Part shown: one piece after another, positions 16,305 to 26,161 of the stretch
Layout: the number at the start of each line of letters is the position of its first letter
Position numbering within the stretch: the first letter of the stretch is position 1
From: Planctomycetota bacterium
GTDB taxonomy: Bacteria; Planctomycetota; UBA1135; GCA-002686595
Assembly: GCA_020638855.1 (NCBI GenBank)
Contig: JACKHT010000014.1
Location: 1-64,000, forward strand
Direction: 5' to 3'
Length of the DNA: 64,000 nucleotides
Notes under the pieces: model-generated
What the model was told of the DNA's origin: nothing
Database searches by the model: none
What the model saw: only the letters and a program-made list of their open reading frames with translations
Translations under genes and position numbers: made by a program

Positions 16305-19300
16305 GGTGCGCCTCCTCGGGCTGCAACGAACCCTTGGCAAGCAACAAGCAGCCGATGGGCACCACCAACAGCGTGCACGTGGTCGAAACGATCAAGCCGC
16401 CGATGACCACGACCGCCAAGGGGCGCTGCAGTTCCGACCCCTCGCCGATGCCGAAGGCTAGCGGCAAGAGACCTGCGATGGCGGCAAAGGTTGTCATCAG
16501 AACCGGCCGCAATCGAACGCGCGCCGCTTCAACCATGGCGTCGTGTTCGCTTTGGCCTCGCTCGCACAATTGTTGCGCGTACTCGATCATGATGATGCCG
16601 TTCTTGACCACCAGGCCCACCAGCATGATCAACCCCATGCCCGAACTGATGTTGAGCGGAATGCCCGTCCAATGCAGCGCCCACAGCCCCCCCACCTGCC
16701 CGAAGGGCAAGGCTAGGAACAACACCGCAGGCAAGCGCATCGAACGGAATTGGATCACTAGCAGCAAGAAAACAAGGCCCGCACCTAGGGCGAACACCGT
16801 GATCAGATTTTGGAAGGCGTGCTTTTGGCTTTGGGCTTGGCCCCCCAACTCGTAGCGCACCGCAGGGTCATGGGGCAAGCTGCGCATGATGCGCTCGACG
16901 TCGCGGCTAACCGAGCCGAGATCGCGGCCGGTGACGGCGCCGGTGACACGCACCATGGGCACCTGGTTCTCGCGCTCGAGTTCGTTCTCGGCCAGATTGC
17001 GTTCGAAACTCGCCACCGACGCAATGGGAATGAGCTGGCCGCTCCCCCCATCGCCCGGCTGCAGGAATAGCTCCGGACCGGGGCTCGCCGTGGTCGCGCC
17101 CAGGGCCGCGTGGGCGCTGCTGCGCACGCGAACGTCGAGGTACTGGTCCCCCTGGCGGATGCGGGTCGCCACGTTACCCAGGAGTTGGGTGGACACTTGG
17201 TTGGCAATGACTTGGGTCGTGAGCCCAGCGTGGGCGGCGCGCAGGGGATCGGGTTTCCAGGCCAGCTCCGGGCTGCCAAACGAGACGTGGTTCTTGAGGT
17301 CCACCAAACCAGCCACCGATTCGAGCGCTCGCTCGGCCGCATCGGCCGTTGCCTGCAAGGCGCGGTAGTCGGGGCCAAACAACTTCACTTCGATCGGTGC
17401 GGGGTTGCCTGCGAGGTCTGCGATGGTGTCCTGCATGACCTGGATGAATTCGCACTCGGCTTGGGGTACCTCGCTCAAAATGCGTTCGCGCAGGCCATCG
17501 ATCACCTCGAACACGCTGCGGGTACGTTCTTTGTGGGGCACCAGGCCCACCAGCATGTCTCCCGTGAATTGTTCGGTAGCAAAGAAGCCCAGCTCCGCGC
17601 CCGTGCGGCGCGAGAACGAGGCCACTTCGGGTGTCTCGGTGAGGATCGCTTCGATCTTGCGACAAGCCGCATCGGTTTCGTTTAGGCTCGAACCGACCGG
17701 CAGGGCGTAGTCCAGCACGAAGCCGCCCTCATCCATCTCGGGCAGGAACCCGGTCTCCATCGTTCCGAGCCCGGCGATCATGGCCAAGAGGAGCGCGCCA
17801 AGCCCAGCCAGGGTGACCCAGCCATGCCGGAGGAGTCCGCGCAGTCCACGCGCATACAGCGACTGCAACCACTCGACCCAGGCCCGCGGTCGAGCCCCGC
17901 TACGCGGGCGCAGAATCGACGAGAGCAGCATCAGCGGCGACCAAATCAACGAGACCGCCATCGAAGCCAAGATCGAAAGCCCCAAGGCCATGGCCAAAGC
18001 CTGGAAGAATTGGCCCACCACCCCTTCGAGCAAAACCAGCGGCAAGAACACCACCACGGTGGTCAACGACGAGCCCACGATGGCGCCCACCACCTCGCGG
18101 GTCCCCTCGGCGACGGCGACAAACATTCCGCGCTCGGTCGCATCGGGCCCCAGGGTCTGCATGCGTCGAGCCACGTTCTCGACCACCACGATCGCGTCGT
18201 CGATCATCAGCCCGATGGCCACCGCCAACCCGCCCAGGCTCATCAGGTTGAGCGATTCGTGCAGCAACGGGAAGAGCGCCAAGGTGAGCATCACCGAGAG
18301 CGGGATCGCGAGCCCCGCCACGAGGGTCACGCGCCACTGCCCCAAAAACAACGCGAGCACGATTACCGACAGCAGCGCGCCTATCGCAATCGCATCGCGC
18401 ACGCCGTGGATCGAGGCCTCGACCAGTCGCGCTTGGTCGTAGACCATGGCGATGGTCGCTTCGCCGGGGGCCTGCCCACCCAGTTCGTCGAGGATCGCGA
18501 GCACATCGCGCGACAGGTCGGTCACGCGCCCCCCGTCACGCAAAAACACGCTGACGACCACGCTGTCCAAGCCACCACCGGTCACCACCATCGTGCGCTC
18601 CGCGGTGGTCTCAACCAGGGTGCCCAATTGGCCGAGGGCGATGGGATCCGCCCCTGAACGCGGAACCATCAGCTTCGGGATTGCTTCCGGGTCGGTGATC
18701 TCCCCATCGACCAAGAGCTGGTACTGAAGCCCCTCCGCCGGGGACCGACCGACCGCCAACACTTGATTGGAAGCGTCCAAGACCGCCTCGATGTCCGCCA
18801 AGGTCAACCGCGCCTGCGCGAGTGCCAAGTCATCGGCTTCGAACACGAATTCGCGTCGATCGCCGCTTTGAACCGTGACGAAGAAGGCGTCGGGCAAGCG
18901 CGCTAGGCGCGGTTTCAGCTCGAGCTCGACCCATTCCGCCAAACGCGCGCGGGCGACCGGGTCCTGCGCCCAGCGCGGACCCGGCGCCACGTTGAAAGAA
19001 AGCACCGGGAACACCGCCGGGGTCTGCTGCTCGATGGTGACCCGCAAGTCCGCGGGCAAGTCGGCTTGCCCCACGCGGGCGCGGACCAAGGCCAAGGCCT
19101 CGCGCATGTCGGCGCTGGCTTCGAAGTCGAGGCTGAACTCGCTGGCCCCGCGCAGGGTCTTCGAGCGCACGCGTTGCAGTTTGGGCACGGCGCTGACCGC
19201 CTGCTCGATCGGACGGGTGACGGCGATCAACATGCCGCGCACCGGAGCCTCGCCCCGCTCGGCGATCACCGCAATGCGGGGAAAGGCCACTTCCGGATAG

Positions 19301-19404
19301 ATGCTCCGCGAAGAAACAAATCCCGCGCGCACGCCTGCCAAGAGCAGCAGCGCGAGCAGTACGAACAGGGCCCGTCGATGGCGGTGGGCGAAGGGCACCA
19401 GCAT
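16297..19404 (-). CDS. RND efflux pump, inner-membrane permease (system 1)
   Basis: A 1035-residue resistance-nodulation-division transporter powered by the proton gradient. It has twelve membrane spans in the usual two halves and two large periplasmic loops. The proton-relay acidic pair lies in GLMIDDAIVVVENV in span 4, and the second-half repeat is GLIMLVGLVVKNGIIMIEYA. The opening (SIYPEVAFPRIAV) is more like the metal/organic-solvent branch than classical AcrB, but I cannot name the substrate. The ATG overlaps the adaptor stop by one base (TGATG), and its own end overlaps the outer-membrane factor start, so the three proteins are translationally linked. Confidence 0.92.
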   Translation of the reverse strand: MLVPFAHRHRRALFVLLALLLLAGVRAGFVSSRSIYPEVAFPRIAVIAERGEAPVRGMLIAVTRPIEQAVSAVPKLQRVRSKTLRGASEFSLDFEASADMREALALVRARVGQADLPADLRVTIEQQTPAVFPVLSFNVAPGPRWAQDPVARARLAEWVELELKPRLARLPDAFFVTVQSGDRREFVFEADDLALAQARLTLADIEAVLDASNQVLAVGRSPAEGLQYQLLVDGEITDPEAIPKLMVPRSGADPIALGQLGTLVETTAERTMVVTGGGLDSVVVSVFLRDGGRVTDLSRDVLAILDELGGQAPGEATIAMVYDQARLVEASIHGVRDAIAIGALLSVIVLALFLGQWRVTLVAGLAIPLSVMLTLALFPLLHESLNLMSLGGLAVAIGLMIDDAIVVVENVARRMQTLGPDATERGMFVAVAEGTREVVGAIVGSSLTTVVVFLPLVLLEGVVGQFFQALAMALGLSILASMAVSLIWSPLMLLSSILRPRSGARPRAWVEWLQSLYARGLRGLLRHGWVTLAGLGALLLAMIAGLGTMETGFLPEMDEGGFVLDYALPVGSSLNETDAACRKIEAILTETPEVASFSRRTGAELGFFATEQFTGDMLVGLVPHKERTRSVFEVIDGLRERILSEVPQAECEFIQVMQDTIADLAGNPAPIEVKLFGPDYRALQATADAAERALESVAGLVDLKNHVSFGSPELAWKPDPLRAAHAGLTTQVIANQVSTQLLGNVATRIRQGDQYLDVRVRSSAHAALGATTASPGPELFLQPGDGGSGQLIPIASVASFERNLAENELERENQVPMVRVTGAVTGRDLGSVSRDVERIMRSLPHDPAVRYELGGQAQSQKHAFQNLITVFALGAGLVFLLLVIQFRSMRLPAVLFLALPFGQVGGLWALHWTGIPLNISSGMGLIMLVGLVVKNGIIMIEYAQQLCERGQSEHDAMVEAARVRLRPVLMTTFAAIAGLLPLAFGIGEGSELQRPLAVVVIGGLIVSTTCTLLVVPIGCLLLAKGSLQPEEAHHV

Positions 19405-20702
19405 CAGCGCGGCTCCTGGGCCGGGTCGTCGGTCGGCACCACGTGGGCCCCCTCGGGCAGATTGTAACCCCCCTCCACCACGACCAAGGCCCCGTTCGCG
19501 AGGGTCCCTTCGACGGCCACCGAACCCGCATGACGACCCAGAACGGAAACCGGGACGATGTGCGCGATGTTCTGCCCATCGATCACCACCACGGCGGTGG
19601 CGTCGGAAGAGCGGATGACGGCCTGCTCGGGAACCAACGTGGCCGCCGTGAGGCGCCGGTACTCCAACTCACCGTGCACCACCAAGCCTGGCTCCAAGGC
19701 AGAAGCGGCCTCCGTTGGACGAACCCAAACCCGCACCATGCCGGTTTGCGGATCGACGCCGGGGACGCGGGCCACCACGCGGCCAGGTTGCGGTTGGCCT
19801 TGGGCATCCCACCACGTGACCGCGGCCTGTTCGGGGATCTGGTCCACCCATTGGGGATCGATGCCGAAGGCGATGCGGCGCTCGCCCGAAACCTGGAGCG
19901 TGGCGAGGACCGCGCCGGGGTCCAAACGCATGCCGACCCGGGCATCAAGGCTGAGCAGCAAGCCCTCCGCCGGAGCCAACACTTGGACGGCTTCGCTCAA
20001 GGCTTCGGCGTCTTTCAGGCGAGCTTCGGCAGCGGCCAAGCCAGCTTGCAAGGTTTTGCGGCGCAATTCAGCCCCCCCCTGGTTCCAGCCCGCCAGTAGG
20101 TCCGCAGCCTGCTGGTTGTCGGCAACGGCCAAATCCGCGGCCAGCTGTGCTTCGGTCACCGTCTTGGAGGCGATGAGTCCCTTGGCCAAGAGCGGCTCGA
20201 GTCGTTGGACCTGGGCCTGGGCCAGCGTCACTTGGTTGGCACTTGTGCGTACGTCGGCTTCTAGAGCCTGGGTGCGTTCGAAGCGTCCGGTCCGCTCCCA
20301 CTCGGCCAGGTCGCCGGCGGCTTGGTCGCGGGTCGCTTGGGCTTCTGCGAGCTGCGCCATCCAAGGGGTCGGATCGAAGGTCAGCAAGGCTTGGCCTTGG
20401 GCAATCTTGGCGCCCGGCAGCACGAAGACCTTGTCGACGATGCCACCCGCCCGTGAGGCGACGGTTTGCACGGCCATGGGGTCGGCCTCGGCCGTTCCAA
20501 CGGCCTTCACCACCAACGGCAAGTCCGCCTGGTGGACCTTGGCCACACGGACTCGGACCTGGGTTTCTACCGGGGTTGCCTCGCCAGAATTCTCGGTAGC
20601 CGTCGCGGGGGCGGGCCCCAACCAGCGGTGAAGCGACCATCCGCCGACGGCCCCGAAGGCGAGGAGGAAGAGTCCGGCCAAGCTGCCTTTCGGTGTGTTC
20701 AT
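19404..20702 (-). CDS. RND efflux periplasmic adaptor (membrane fusion protein, system 1)
   Basis: A 432-residue membrane-fusion protein linking pump and outer-membrane channel. The N-terminal anchor is GSLAGLFLLAFGAVGGWSLHRWLG. The first lipoyl half (GTAEADPMAVQTVASRAGGIVDKVFVLPG) is followed by a helical hairpin (about residues 120-240), the second lipoyl half (VLAPAEGLLLSLDARVGMRLDPG) and beta-barrel segments. The ATG at 20702 is used; the upstream extension is low-complexity and contains the intergenic repeats. It is first gene of the minus-strand operon, divergent from a glycosyltransferase across 307 bases. Confidence 0.9.
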   Translation of the reverse strand: MNTPKGSLAGLFLLAFGAVGGWSLHRWLGPAPATATENSGEATPVETQVRVRVAKVHQADLPLVVKAVGTAEADPMAVQTVASRAGGIVDKVFVLPGAKIAQGQALLTFDPTPWMAQLAEAQATRDQAAGDLAEWERTGRFERTQALEADVRTSANQVTLAQAQVQRLEPLLAKGLIASKTVTEAQLAADLAVADNQQAADLLAGWNQGGAELRRKTLQAGLAAAEARLKDAEALSEAVQVLAPAEGLLLSLDARVGMRLDPGAVLATLQVSGERRIAFGIDPQWVDQIPEQAAVTWWDAQGQPQPGRVVARVPGVDPQTGMVRVWVRPTEAASALEPGLVVHGELEYRRLTAATLVPEQAVIRSSDATAVVVIDGQNIAHIVPVSVLGRHAGSVAVEGTLANGALVVVEGGYNLPEGAHVVPTDDPAQEPR

Positions 20703-20811
20703 GGGGAGAGGGGTTGCCCAGGCGGTGAGAACCCATGGGCGTGGGCGATTCGGAGGAGGAACCCAAGGTAGGCTGTTGCCAGCCCAGTCCCAAATGGGAT
20801 TCCCGAGCGCG

Positions 20812-20879
20812 CCAGGATTCCTCGGGATGGCCAGGATTCCTCGGGATGGACCGAGGGAAAGGGATAGGGATAGGGAAGG
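20812..20879. repeat. 19-bp direct duplication followed by GGGATA repeats
   Basis: Two exact copies of the 19-base unit ccaggattcctcgggatgg (20812-20830 and 20831-20849) are followed by a short GGGATA run (about 20855-20879). They lie in the 307-base divergent gap 20703-21009, which otherwise shows no gene. Confidence 0.8.
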
Positions 20880-21009
20880 CGGCACGAGCTCCGAATGCCC
20901 CTTCCAGGATCGTGTCCTGGCCGAGGGGATCCAATTACAATCCCCTAAGCCTCAGGAGCGAGCCATCCCCAACCCGGGGCTTGGCGGGCTCCCGCAGCCA
21001 ACTTTCCCC

Positions 21010-22563
21010 ATGCTCGCCACGCCTTCGCCCCTCCAACGACGCGCGGTATGGGGCTGCATGCTGGCCGTTCTGCTGGTGGCCGGGCTCTTGCGGCTTCCCT
21101 TGCTGGGTCACCTGCCCAACGGGTTCTTCACCGACGAAGCATCGACCGGCTACGACGCCTACGCGCTGCTTCATACCGGAGCGGACCAGTATGGCGTGCG
21201 CTGGCCGCTGTTCGCCCGTTCGGTCGGTGACTACAACGAGGCGCTCTATCGCTACCTTGCGGTTCCTTCGGTCGCGATCTTTGGCTTGAATGAGTTTGCC
21301 GTGCGTTTGCCTGCGGCGCTGGCCGGCATCCTGACGGTTGCCCTGTTGTTTGCCGTGGTGCGCGAGCAGTGGGGCGTGCGCGTGGCGCTGTGGGCGGCGC
21401 TCCTTTTGGCGATCAGCCCCTGGGCGGTGCCGCTCAACCGGATCGCCTTCCGCGCCAACTTGCTGCCCATGCTGTTCCTGTTGGGACACTGGGCGCTGCT
21501 GCGAGCCATGAGCCGCCGGCCTGCCTGGATCTACGCGGCAACCCTCGCCTTCGGTCTGGCGCTGGTTTCCTACTCCAGCGCGCGCATGTTTGTACCCCTG
21601 AACTTGCTCGGCTTTGGCTTGATCTACCGGCGCTCGCTGGGCGCTATCGGAAGACCTGTTTGGATGGCTGGCGGAGCCTTCCTTGCGCTCCTATTGGCCC
21701 TTAGCACCTATTGGTTCAGTTCCCAGGGCATGGCGCGAGCCCGATTGCTCGGGGTGCAGGGCCATTGGAGTGTCGTGTGGGATTATCTCTCGTACTTCGA
21801 TCCGCGCTTCTTGGTGCTGCAAGGGGATCGCGATCTATGTCATGGCTTGATCGGTTGGGGAATTCTGGGACCGGTTCAAGGAGGGCTCGCCTTGGCGGGC
21901 CTTGGACGGGTTGTGAAGGATTGGCGCAATCCCGCGCTGCGCATGTGGGTTTGGTGGTTGTTGCTCTACCCTTTGCCCGCAGCGTTGGCGGGCCCGGGGC
22001 ATTCGTTGCGTTCGATTGCGGGAGCTCCCGCGTTTTGTTTGCTGGCTGCGCTGGGTGCGGTAGGTCTCATGGGGCTTGCCAAGTCCAGGGTCGCGCGCGT
22101 CGCATGGATCGCTTTGCTGCTTGTTGGCCTAGCCCAAGACGCCGGCCGGTTTGCCTGGCAGTACTTCACCGACTACCCCCGCAGTGGCGCTTCGGCGTGG
22201 CTCTACGGGATGCGTGAACTCGTCCACGAGCAAGCGGCCTACTCGGGCGGCCCCATCTACATCAGCAACCGCATCCCCGTCCCGTTCCTTTTCGTACCGT
22301 TCTACACGGCCATGTCCCCGCGCGAGTACCAGGCGCTGCCGTTCCTGTACGACGATTTGGCCAAGTACACCGGCTACACGATGGGACGCTTCCACGTGAT
22401 CGATGTGGCCAAGCTCGGGCTTCCGGAAGGACCCTGCGTGTTGACGCTGACTGCCGAGGAGGCGCAACGCTATCAAGCGCAGTGGAGCGATTCGTGGTCG
22501 GTGCGGCACGAGGTGCGACATCCCGACGGCCACGAGCTCTACGTGTTGCTCGAGCACCGTTGA
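21010..22563 (+). CDS. GT-C glycosyltransferase (GT39/PMT-like membrane protein)
   Basis: A 517-residue polytopic protein of the dolichol/undecaprenyl-phosphate-sugar-dependent mannosyltransferase type. The first membrane span is followed by the acidic loop FFTDEASTGYDAYALLHTG, where GT-C enzymes keep their catalytic Asp/Glu, and a second loop LPAALAGILTVALLF. It has around ten spans and ends in a soluble segment of about 120 residues. The ATG 21010 is chosen just before the first span; a longer frame runs upstream through repeats. It would transfer a sugar from a lipid carrier to an envelope acceptor. It is convergent with a second GT-C protein, suggesting a small envelope-glycosylation locus. 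Confidence 0.78.
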   Translation: MLATPSPLQRRAVWGCMLAVLLVAGLLRLPLLGHLPNGFFTDEASTGYDAYALLHTGADQYGVRWPLFARSVGDYNEALYRYLAVPSVAIFGLNEFAVRLPAALAGILTVALLFAVVREQWGVRVALWAALLLAISPWAVPLNRIAFRANLLPMLFLLGHWALLRAMSRRPAWIYAATLAFGLALVSYSSARMFVPLNLLGFGLIYRRSLGAIGRPVWMAGGAFLALLLALSTYWFSSQGMARARLLGVQGHWSVVWDYLSYFDPRFLVLQGDRDLCHGLIGWGILGPVQGGLALAGLGRVVKDWRNPALRMWVWWLLLYPLPAALAGPGHSLRSIAGAPAFCLLAALGAVGLMGLAKSRVARVAWIALLLVGLAQDAGRFAWQYFTDYPRSGASAWLYGMRELVHEQAAYSGGPIYISNRIPVPFLFVPFYTAMSPREYQALPFLYDDLAKYTGYTMGRFHVIDVAKLGLPEGPCVLTLTAEEAQRYQAQWSDSWSVRHEVRHPDGHELYVLLEHR

Positions 22564-22597
22564 AATGGCCACGGCGTCGGACCCCGCATCCGATCGT

Positions 22598-22617
22598 GCG
22601 CCGCGCTACTTCGGCGC
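22598..22617. terminator. Hairpin with a stop codon in its loop
   Basis: GCGCCG (22598-22603) pairs with CGGCGC (22612-22617). The 8-base loop contains the stop codon of the minus-strand glycosyltransferase and the structure lies 35 bases after the stop of the plus-strand one. No T-tract. Confidence 0.35.
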
Positions 22618-24954
22618 GAGTCGCAGCTTGCGGCGATCCTTGATCACAAAGAAATCCTTGCCGTAGCGCCCCACTCGCACGATGGTCTCGCCGGCAATCG
22701 CTTGATCCGCGTCGATTCGGGTGGTCACCGCAACGAAGTCCGCCACGTCTTCCTTGCCCACAAAGCGCAGGTTGGGGCGCGACCGAACGAAGATGCCCAC
22801 GAGGTAGTGGAATCCCGGCGAGTAGATGCGAAAGGGCTCGTCTTGGGCAGGCTCTTCGGCCAAACGAGCTTCGAGCAATTCGAGCGCTTCCCAGCCGGAT
22901 TGGAACCAGTAGTCGGCCTCGTACCGTTCGAACGCGTGTTCCGGACCACCCACCAATTCGTTGTAGTAGGTGTATTCGTAGGGATGCAATCGCACCAGGG
23001 CGATCGCCGGCAGGGCCAAGACAGCGGCGCCGACCAGCGGTACCGCCTTCTCCCAGACTCGGTCCTGCAACCGCGTGGCCAAGGCATTCCAACCGAGGGC
23101 GCTGAGAATCGCCAAGGGCGGCAGCACGAACAAGAGGTGTCGCAGGTTGTCGTAGAGCACCGCGTGGGTGCCCATCACGAAGCCCACCGGCAACAGCGCC
23201 GCCACCACCAACAGCAAAAGCGGGATGCGTGCGCGCCGGCCTGTGGATCGCCAAAGCGTCCGCATGCAAACCAGCGCCAGCCCGAGACCCAGAAGCCACG
23301 CTTCGGGCGTTTGGATGGCCAGCAAGCGGGGAACGTAATCCCAGGGCAAGTCGTTGGCGGAGACCCAACCTCCACCAAACGCGACCTCGCCGTTCCAACG
23401 GAACTTCGCCGCCTCCTGGAACGCAAGCCACGGATTCACCAGTGGGCGCACTTGCGCCCAAGGCCAAAACGCAAGCATCACCGCGTAACTACCGACCCCA
23501 ATCAGGACCACCAGTCCTGCCCCCATACGCATCGCCGCCCCCAAGGAAAGCTCGCGCCGACGCCAGGCGAATCCAAGCCCCAAGACCAGCCCCAACCCCA
23601 CGATGGGATAGAGCACCGCCCCCCCCACGCGTACGCCCATGGTCCAACCCAACACCAAGCCCAGCTTGATCACCAGCCCCAGCGGAAAGCGCGGCAAACG
23701 CCGCACGAGCCGAGCGATGTAATAGAGCGACCACACATAACCTACCGCAAAGGGCGTGTCTTTCGAATTGATGAAGGTGTGCCCCCACCACAAGGGGTGC
23801 AGCAGTAGCAGAATCGCCACAAAGAACGCCGCGCGAGCTTGGCCGCTCAAAAGGTGCGTCAACCGGATAGCGCCCATGACCCCAACCAGGCCCAGCAAGG
23901 CGGTCATCAGGTGGCGCAACGCATAGATCGGCAGCCCGCCCTTCGCTTGATCCAACAGGCCCGGCCAAACCTCGAATGCACCACCGTACAGATACAAGTT
24001 GTTGACCTTAAGGGCATCACGGTCGGCAAACCCACTCGTGTACCACTTCGCCAAGCATTGCCCGTAGAGGTGCTGGATCGGCTCATCGACGGTCAATCCA
24101 TACTGGCCAAAGGTGGCCAGTACGAACACGAGTCCAGCGAAGAGGGCCACCGCCGTGGCGCGCCACCAGGGATTGCGCAAGCCGGCGCGCCAATCCTCCC
24201 AAGCAAGCCGAACCCGAATGCGCACCACATCGCGCAGCATGCGCAACGAGTCCGGTAGGGGTTGGACTCGGCTGTTGCCAACGGCACTCCAATGCACGGG
24301 TCGCTCGACGATGGGCGAGCCTTGGCGCGTAGCCCGCTCGAGCAACTCCACATCGTGCGCCCAACCTTGGATGCGCAAACCATCAAACAAGCGCCGCGCC
24401 ACCGGTCCGGGGTACAGCTTGAACCCACATTGGGTGTCGCGCAGGGTCAAATGGCTGAGCGCCTGGGTGACCGCGTTGAAGCATCGCCCAAGCCCACGGC
24501 GCAAGGGGTGGTCGGTCACTTGGGACAGCGGGTGCTCGCGAGATCCAACTTGGATCGCCTCCGGGGCCAGGAAACCGATCGGATCGTTCTTGTACCAGCG
24601 GACCAGCTCCAAGGGATCCGTAGCCCAATCCGCGTCCAAGGTCAGCACCCAGTCTCCCTGGGAGGCGAGAACGCCCCTGCGCAGCGCGGCCCCCTTCCCC
24701 TGATTCGAATCCAAGCGTAGGCATTGGAACGTTGCGGAGCGTTGCGCCTTCCGCGCCATGTGCGGTCCATCCTGGCACAACCCTTCGAGCTGCTGCCAAG
24801 TATCGTCGCGGCTGCCGTCATCGACGAACAGGAATTCGTAGTTCGCAAACGGCAGATCGGCTCCCTCGAGGAAGCTCTCGATCCCCTGGCGCAAGAGTTC
24901 CATCCGTTCCGATTCCTGGAACAGAGGGACGACGATCGAAAGGGTAGCGGACAA
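22606..24954 (-). CDS. Fusion of GT2 glycosyltransferase and GT-C membrane glycosyltransferase
   Basis: A 782-residue two-domain protein. Residues 1 to about 235 form a GT2 nucleotide-sugar transferase of the dolichyl-phosphate glucose/mannose synthase type: LSIVVPLFQESERM, FLFVDDGSRDDTW, the DxD region LTLDADWATDP, and DTQCGFKLYPG. The rest is a polytopic GT-C domain with an early catalytic loop (GLTVDEPIQHLYGQCLAKWY), about ten spans and a soluble tail with YEYTYYNELVGG. One chain could thus charge the lipid carrier and then use it as donor. The start is TTG at 24954, because the GT2 domain begins immediately and no in-frame ATG is available; no Shine-Dalgarno is visible. It is convergent with the other GT-C gene. 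Confidence 0.82.
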   Translation of the reverse strand: MSATLSIVVPLFQESERMELLRQGIESFLEGADLPFANYEFLFVDDGSRDDTWQQLEGLCQDGPHMARKAQRSATFQCLRLDSNQGKGAALRRGVLASQGDWVLTLDADWATDPLELVRWYKNDPIGFLAPEAIQVGSREHPLSQVTDHPLRRGLGRCFNAVTQALSHLTLRDTQCGFKLYPGPVARRLFDGLRIQGWAHDVELLERATRQGSPIVERPVHWSAVGNSRVQPLPDSLRMLRDVVRIRVRLAWEDWRAGLRNPWWRATAVALFAGLVFVLATFGQYGLTVDEPIQHLYGQCLAKWYTSGFADRDALKVNNLYLYGGAFEVWPGLLDQAKGGLPIYALRHLMTALLGLVGVMGAIRLTHLLSGQARAAFFVAILLLLHPLWWGHTFINSKDTPFAVGYVWSLYYIARLVRRLPRFPLGLVIKLGLVLGWTMGVRVGGAVLYPIVGLGLVLGLGFAWRRRELSLGAAMRMGAGLVVLIGVGSYAVMLAFWPWAQVRPLVNPWLAFQEAAKFRWNGEVAFGGGWVSANDLPWDYVPRLLAIQTPEAWLLGLGLALVCMRTLWRSTGRRARIPLLLLVVAALLPVGFVMGTHAVLYDNLRHLLFVLPPLAILSALGWNALATRLQDRVWEKAVPLVGAAVLALPAIALVRLHPYEYTYYNELVGGPEHAFERYEADYWFQSGWEALELLEARLAEEPAQDEPFRIYSPGFHYLVGIFVRSRPNLRFVGKEDVADFVAVTTRIDADQAIAGETIVRVGRYGKDFFVIKDRRKLRLAPK

Positions 24955-24968
24955 TGTTGGAGTGCGCT

Positions 24969-25007
24969 GCTGTCGGATGCGCGGCTGTCGGATGCGCGGC
25001 TGTCAGG
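24969..25007. repeat. 15-bp tandem repeat in divergent promoter region
   Basis: Two exact copies of gctgtcggatgcgcg (24969-24983 and 24984-24998) and a partial third lie 15 bases upstream of the TTG of the glycosyltransferase fusion and about 215 bases upstream of glutaminase. Confidence 0.75.
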
Positions 25008-25222
25008 CAGGTCGGAGGAGGATCCCTGAATGTACGCTGGCCAACGAGGTCCATGGACTCCGAACCCCCGAATTCGACTCGCGCATAGGCCTGGGACCGA
25101 ATTCGAGGCATCGGGCACGTGGCCGCGTCCTCGCCAGGCCGTATCCTGCCGCAGCGGACTCCACGATGGTGTGCCTCGAGCCTCTTGCCATCGAATCGAG
25201 GGCCGCCCCCCCAGGAGAAAAC

Positions 25223-26161
25223 ATGGATTGGGACTCGATTCTGAAGCAGGTCGAACGCGCCGTGCGCCCCCACCGAGGTGCGGGTCGGGTCGCGACCTAC
25301 ATCCCGGCCCTGGCCCAAGTCGACCCCCAGCACTTCGGGTTGGCGATCGCCTTCCCCGACGGCACCGTTCATACCCTCGGCGATGCCCACGAGCGTTTCT
25401 CCATCCAGAGCATCTCCAAGGTCTTCACGCTGACCCTGGCCCTGCGCGAGGTGGGCGACCGGCTCTGGGAACGCGTGGGGCGCGAGCCCTCGGGTTCCGC
25501 GTTCCACTCGATCGTCCAATTGGAGAGCGAGCGCGGCATCCCCCGCAACCCCCTGATCAATGCGGGAGCCATCGTCACCACCGACCACCTCGTTGCGCTG
25601 CAACCGCCCGGAGACGACCCCGCCAGCGGAGTGATGGCGCAACTCTTGGAGCTGCTGCGCCGCTTGGCCGAGGACCCGAGCATTGCGGTGGATCCCGTGG
25701 TGGCGCAGTCTGAGGCGCAGACGGGCTCGCGCAATCGAGCGCTGGCGCACTTCATGGCTTCGTTTGGCAACATGGCGGCCCCCGTCGAACAGACCCTAGC
25801 CGCATACTTCCGCCATTGCGCGATCTCGATGAACTGCGTGCAGTTGGCGCGGGCCGCACGCTTCCTTGCCTGCGATGGAGTCGACCCGATCTCCGGTACC
25901 CCCATCCTTTCAGAGCAAGGCTGTCGGCGGGTCAACGCCGTGATGATGGCTTGTGGGCACTATGACAACAGCGGGGACTTCGCCTACCGCATCGGGCTGC
26001 CCGGCAAGAGCGGTGTGGGCGGCGGGATCTTGGCTGTGGCCCCCAAGCGCGCGGCGATCGCGGTGTGGTCTCCGGGGCTCAACGCCGCCGGTACGTCGAT
26101 GGTGGGCGGCCTTGCGCTCGAAGAGCTGGTGCGCGCCACGGGCTGGTCGGTGTTTGGCTAA
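25223..26161 (+). CDS. glsA: Glutaminase (serine-dependent, beta-lactamase fold)
   Basis: Hydrolyses L-glutamine to glutamate and ammonia. 312 residues, the normal length. The catalytic Ser-x-x-Lys is S63-I-S-K66 in FSIQSISKVFTL. The flanking family blocks GREPSGSAFHSIVQLE, RNPLINAGAIV, ALAHFMASFGN, GYR-equivalent DFAYRIGLPGKSGVGGGI and PGLNAAGTSMVGG are all in place. AGGAG with a five-base spacer fixes the start. A longer upstream frame passes through tandem repeats and is not credible. It may contribute to acid tolerance by ammonia release, fitting the NhaA antiporter 144 bases downstream on the same strand, but that link is inference. Confidence 0.96.
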   Translation: MDWDSILKQVERAVRPHRGAGRVATYIPALAQVDPQHFGLAIAFPDGTVHTLGDAHERFSIQSISKVFTLTLALREVGDRLWERVGREPSGSAFHSIVQLESERGIPRNPLINAGAIVTTDHLVALQPPGDDPASGVMAQLLELLRRLAEDPSIAVDPVVAQSEAQTGSRNRALAHFMASFGNMAAPVEQTLAAYFRHCAISMNCVQLARAARFLACDGVDPISGTPILSEQGCRRVNAVMMACGHYDNSGDFAYRIGLPGKSGVGGGILAVAPKRAAIAVWSPGLNAAGTSMVGGLALEELVRATGWSVFG

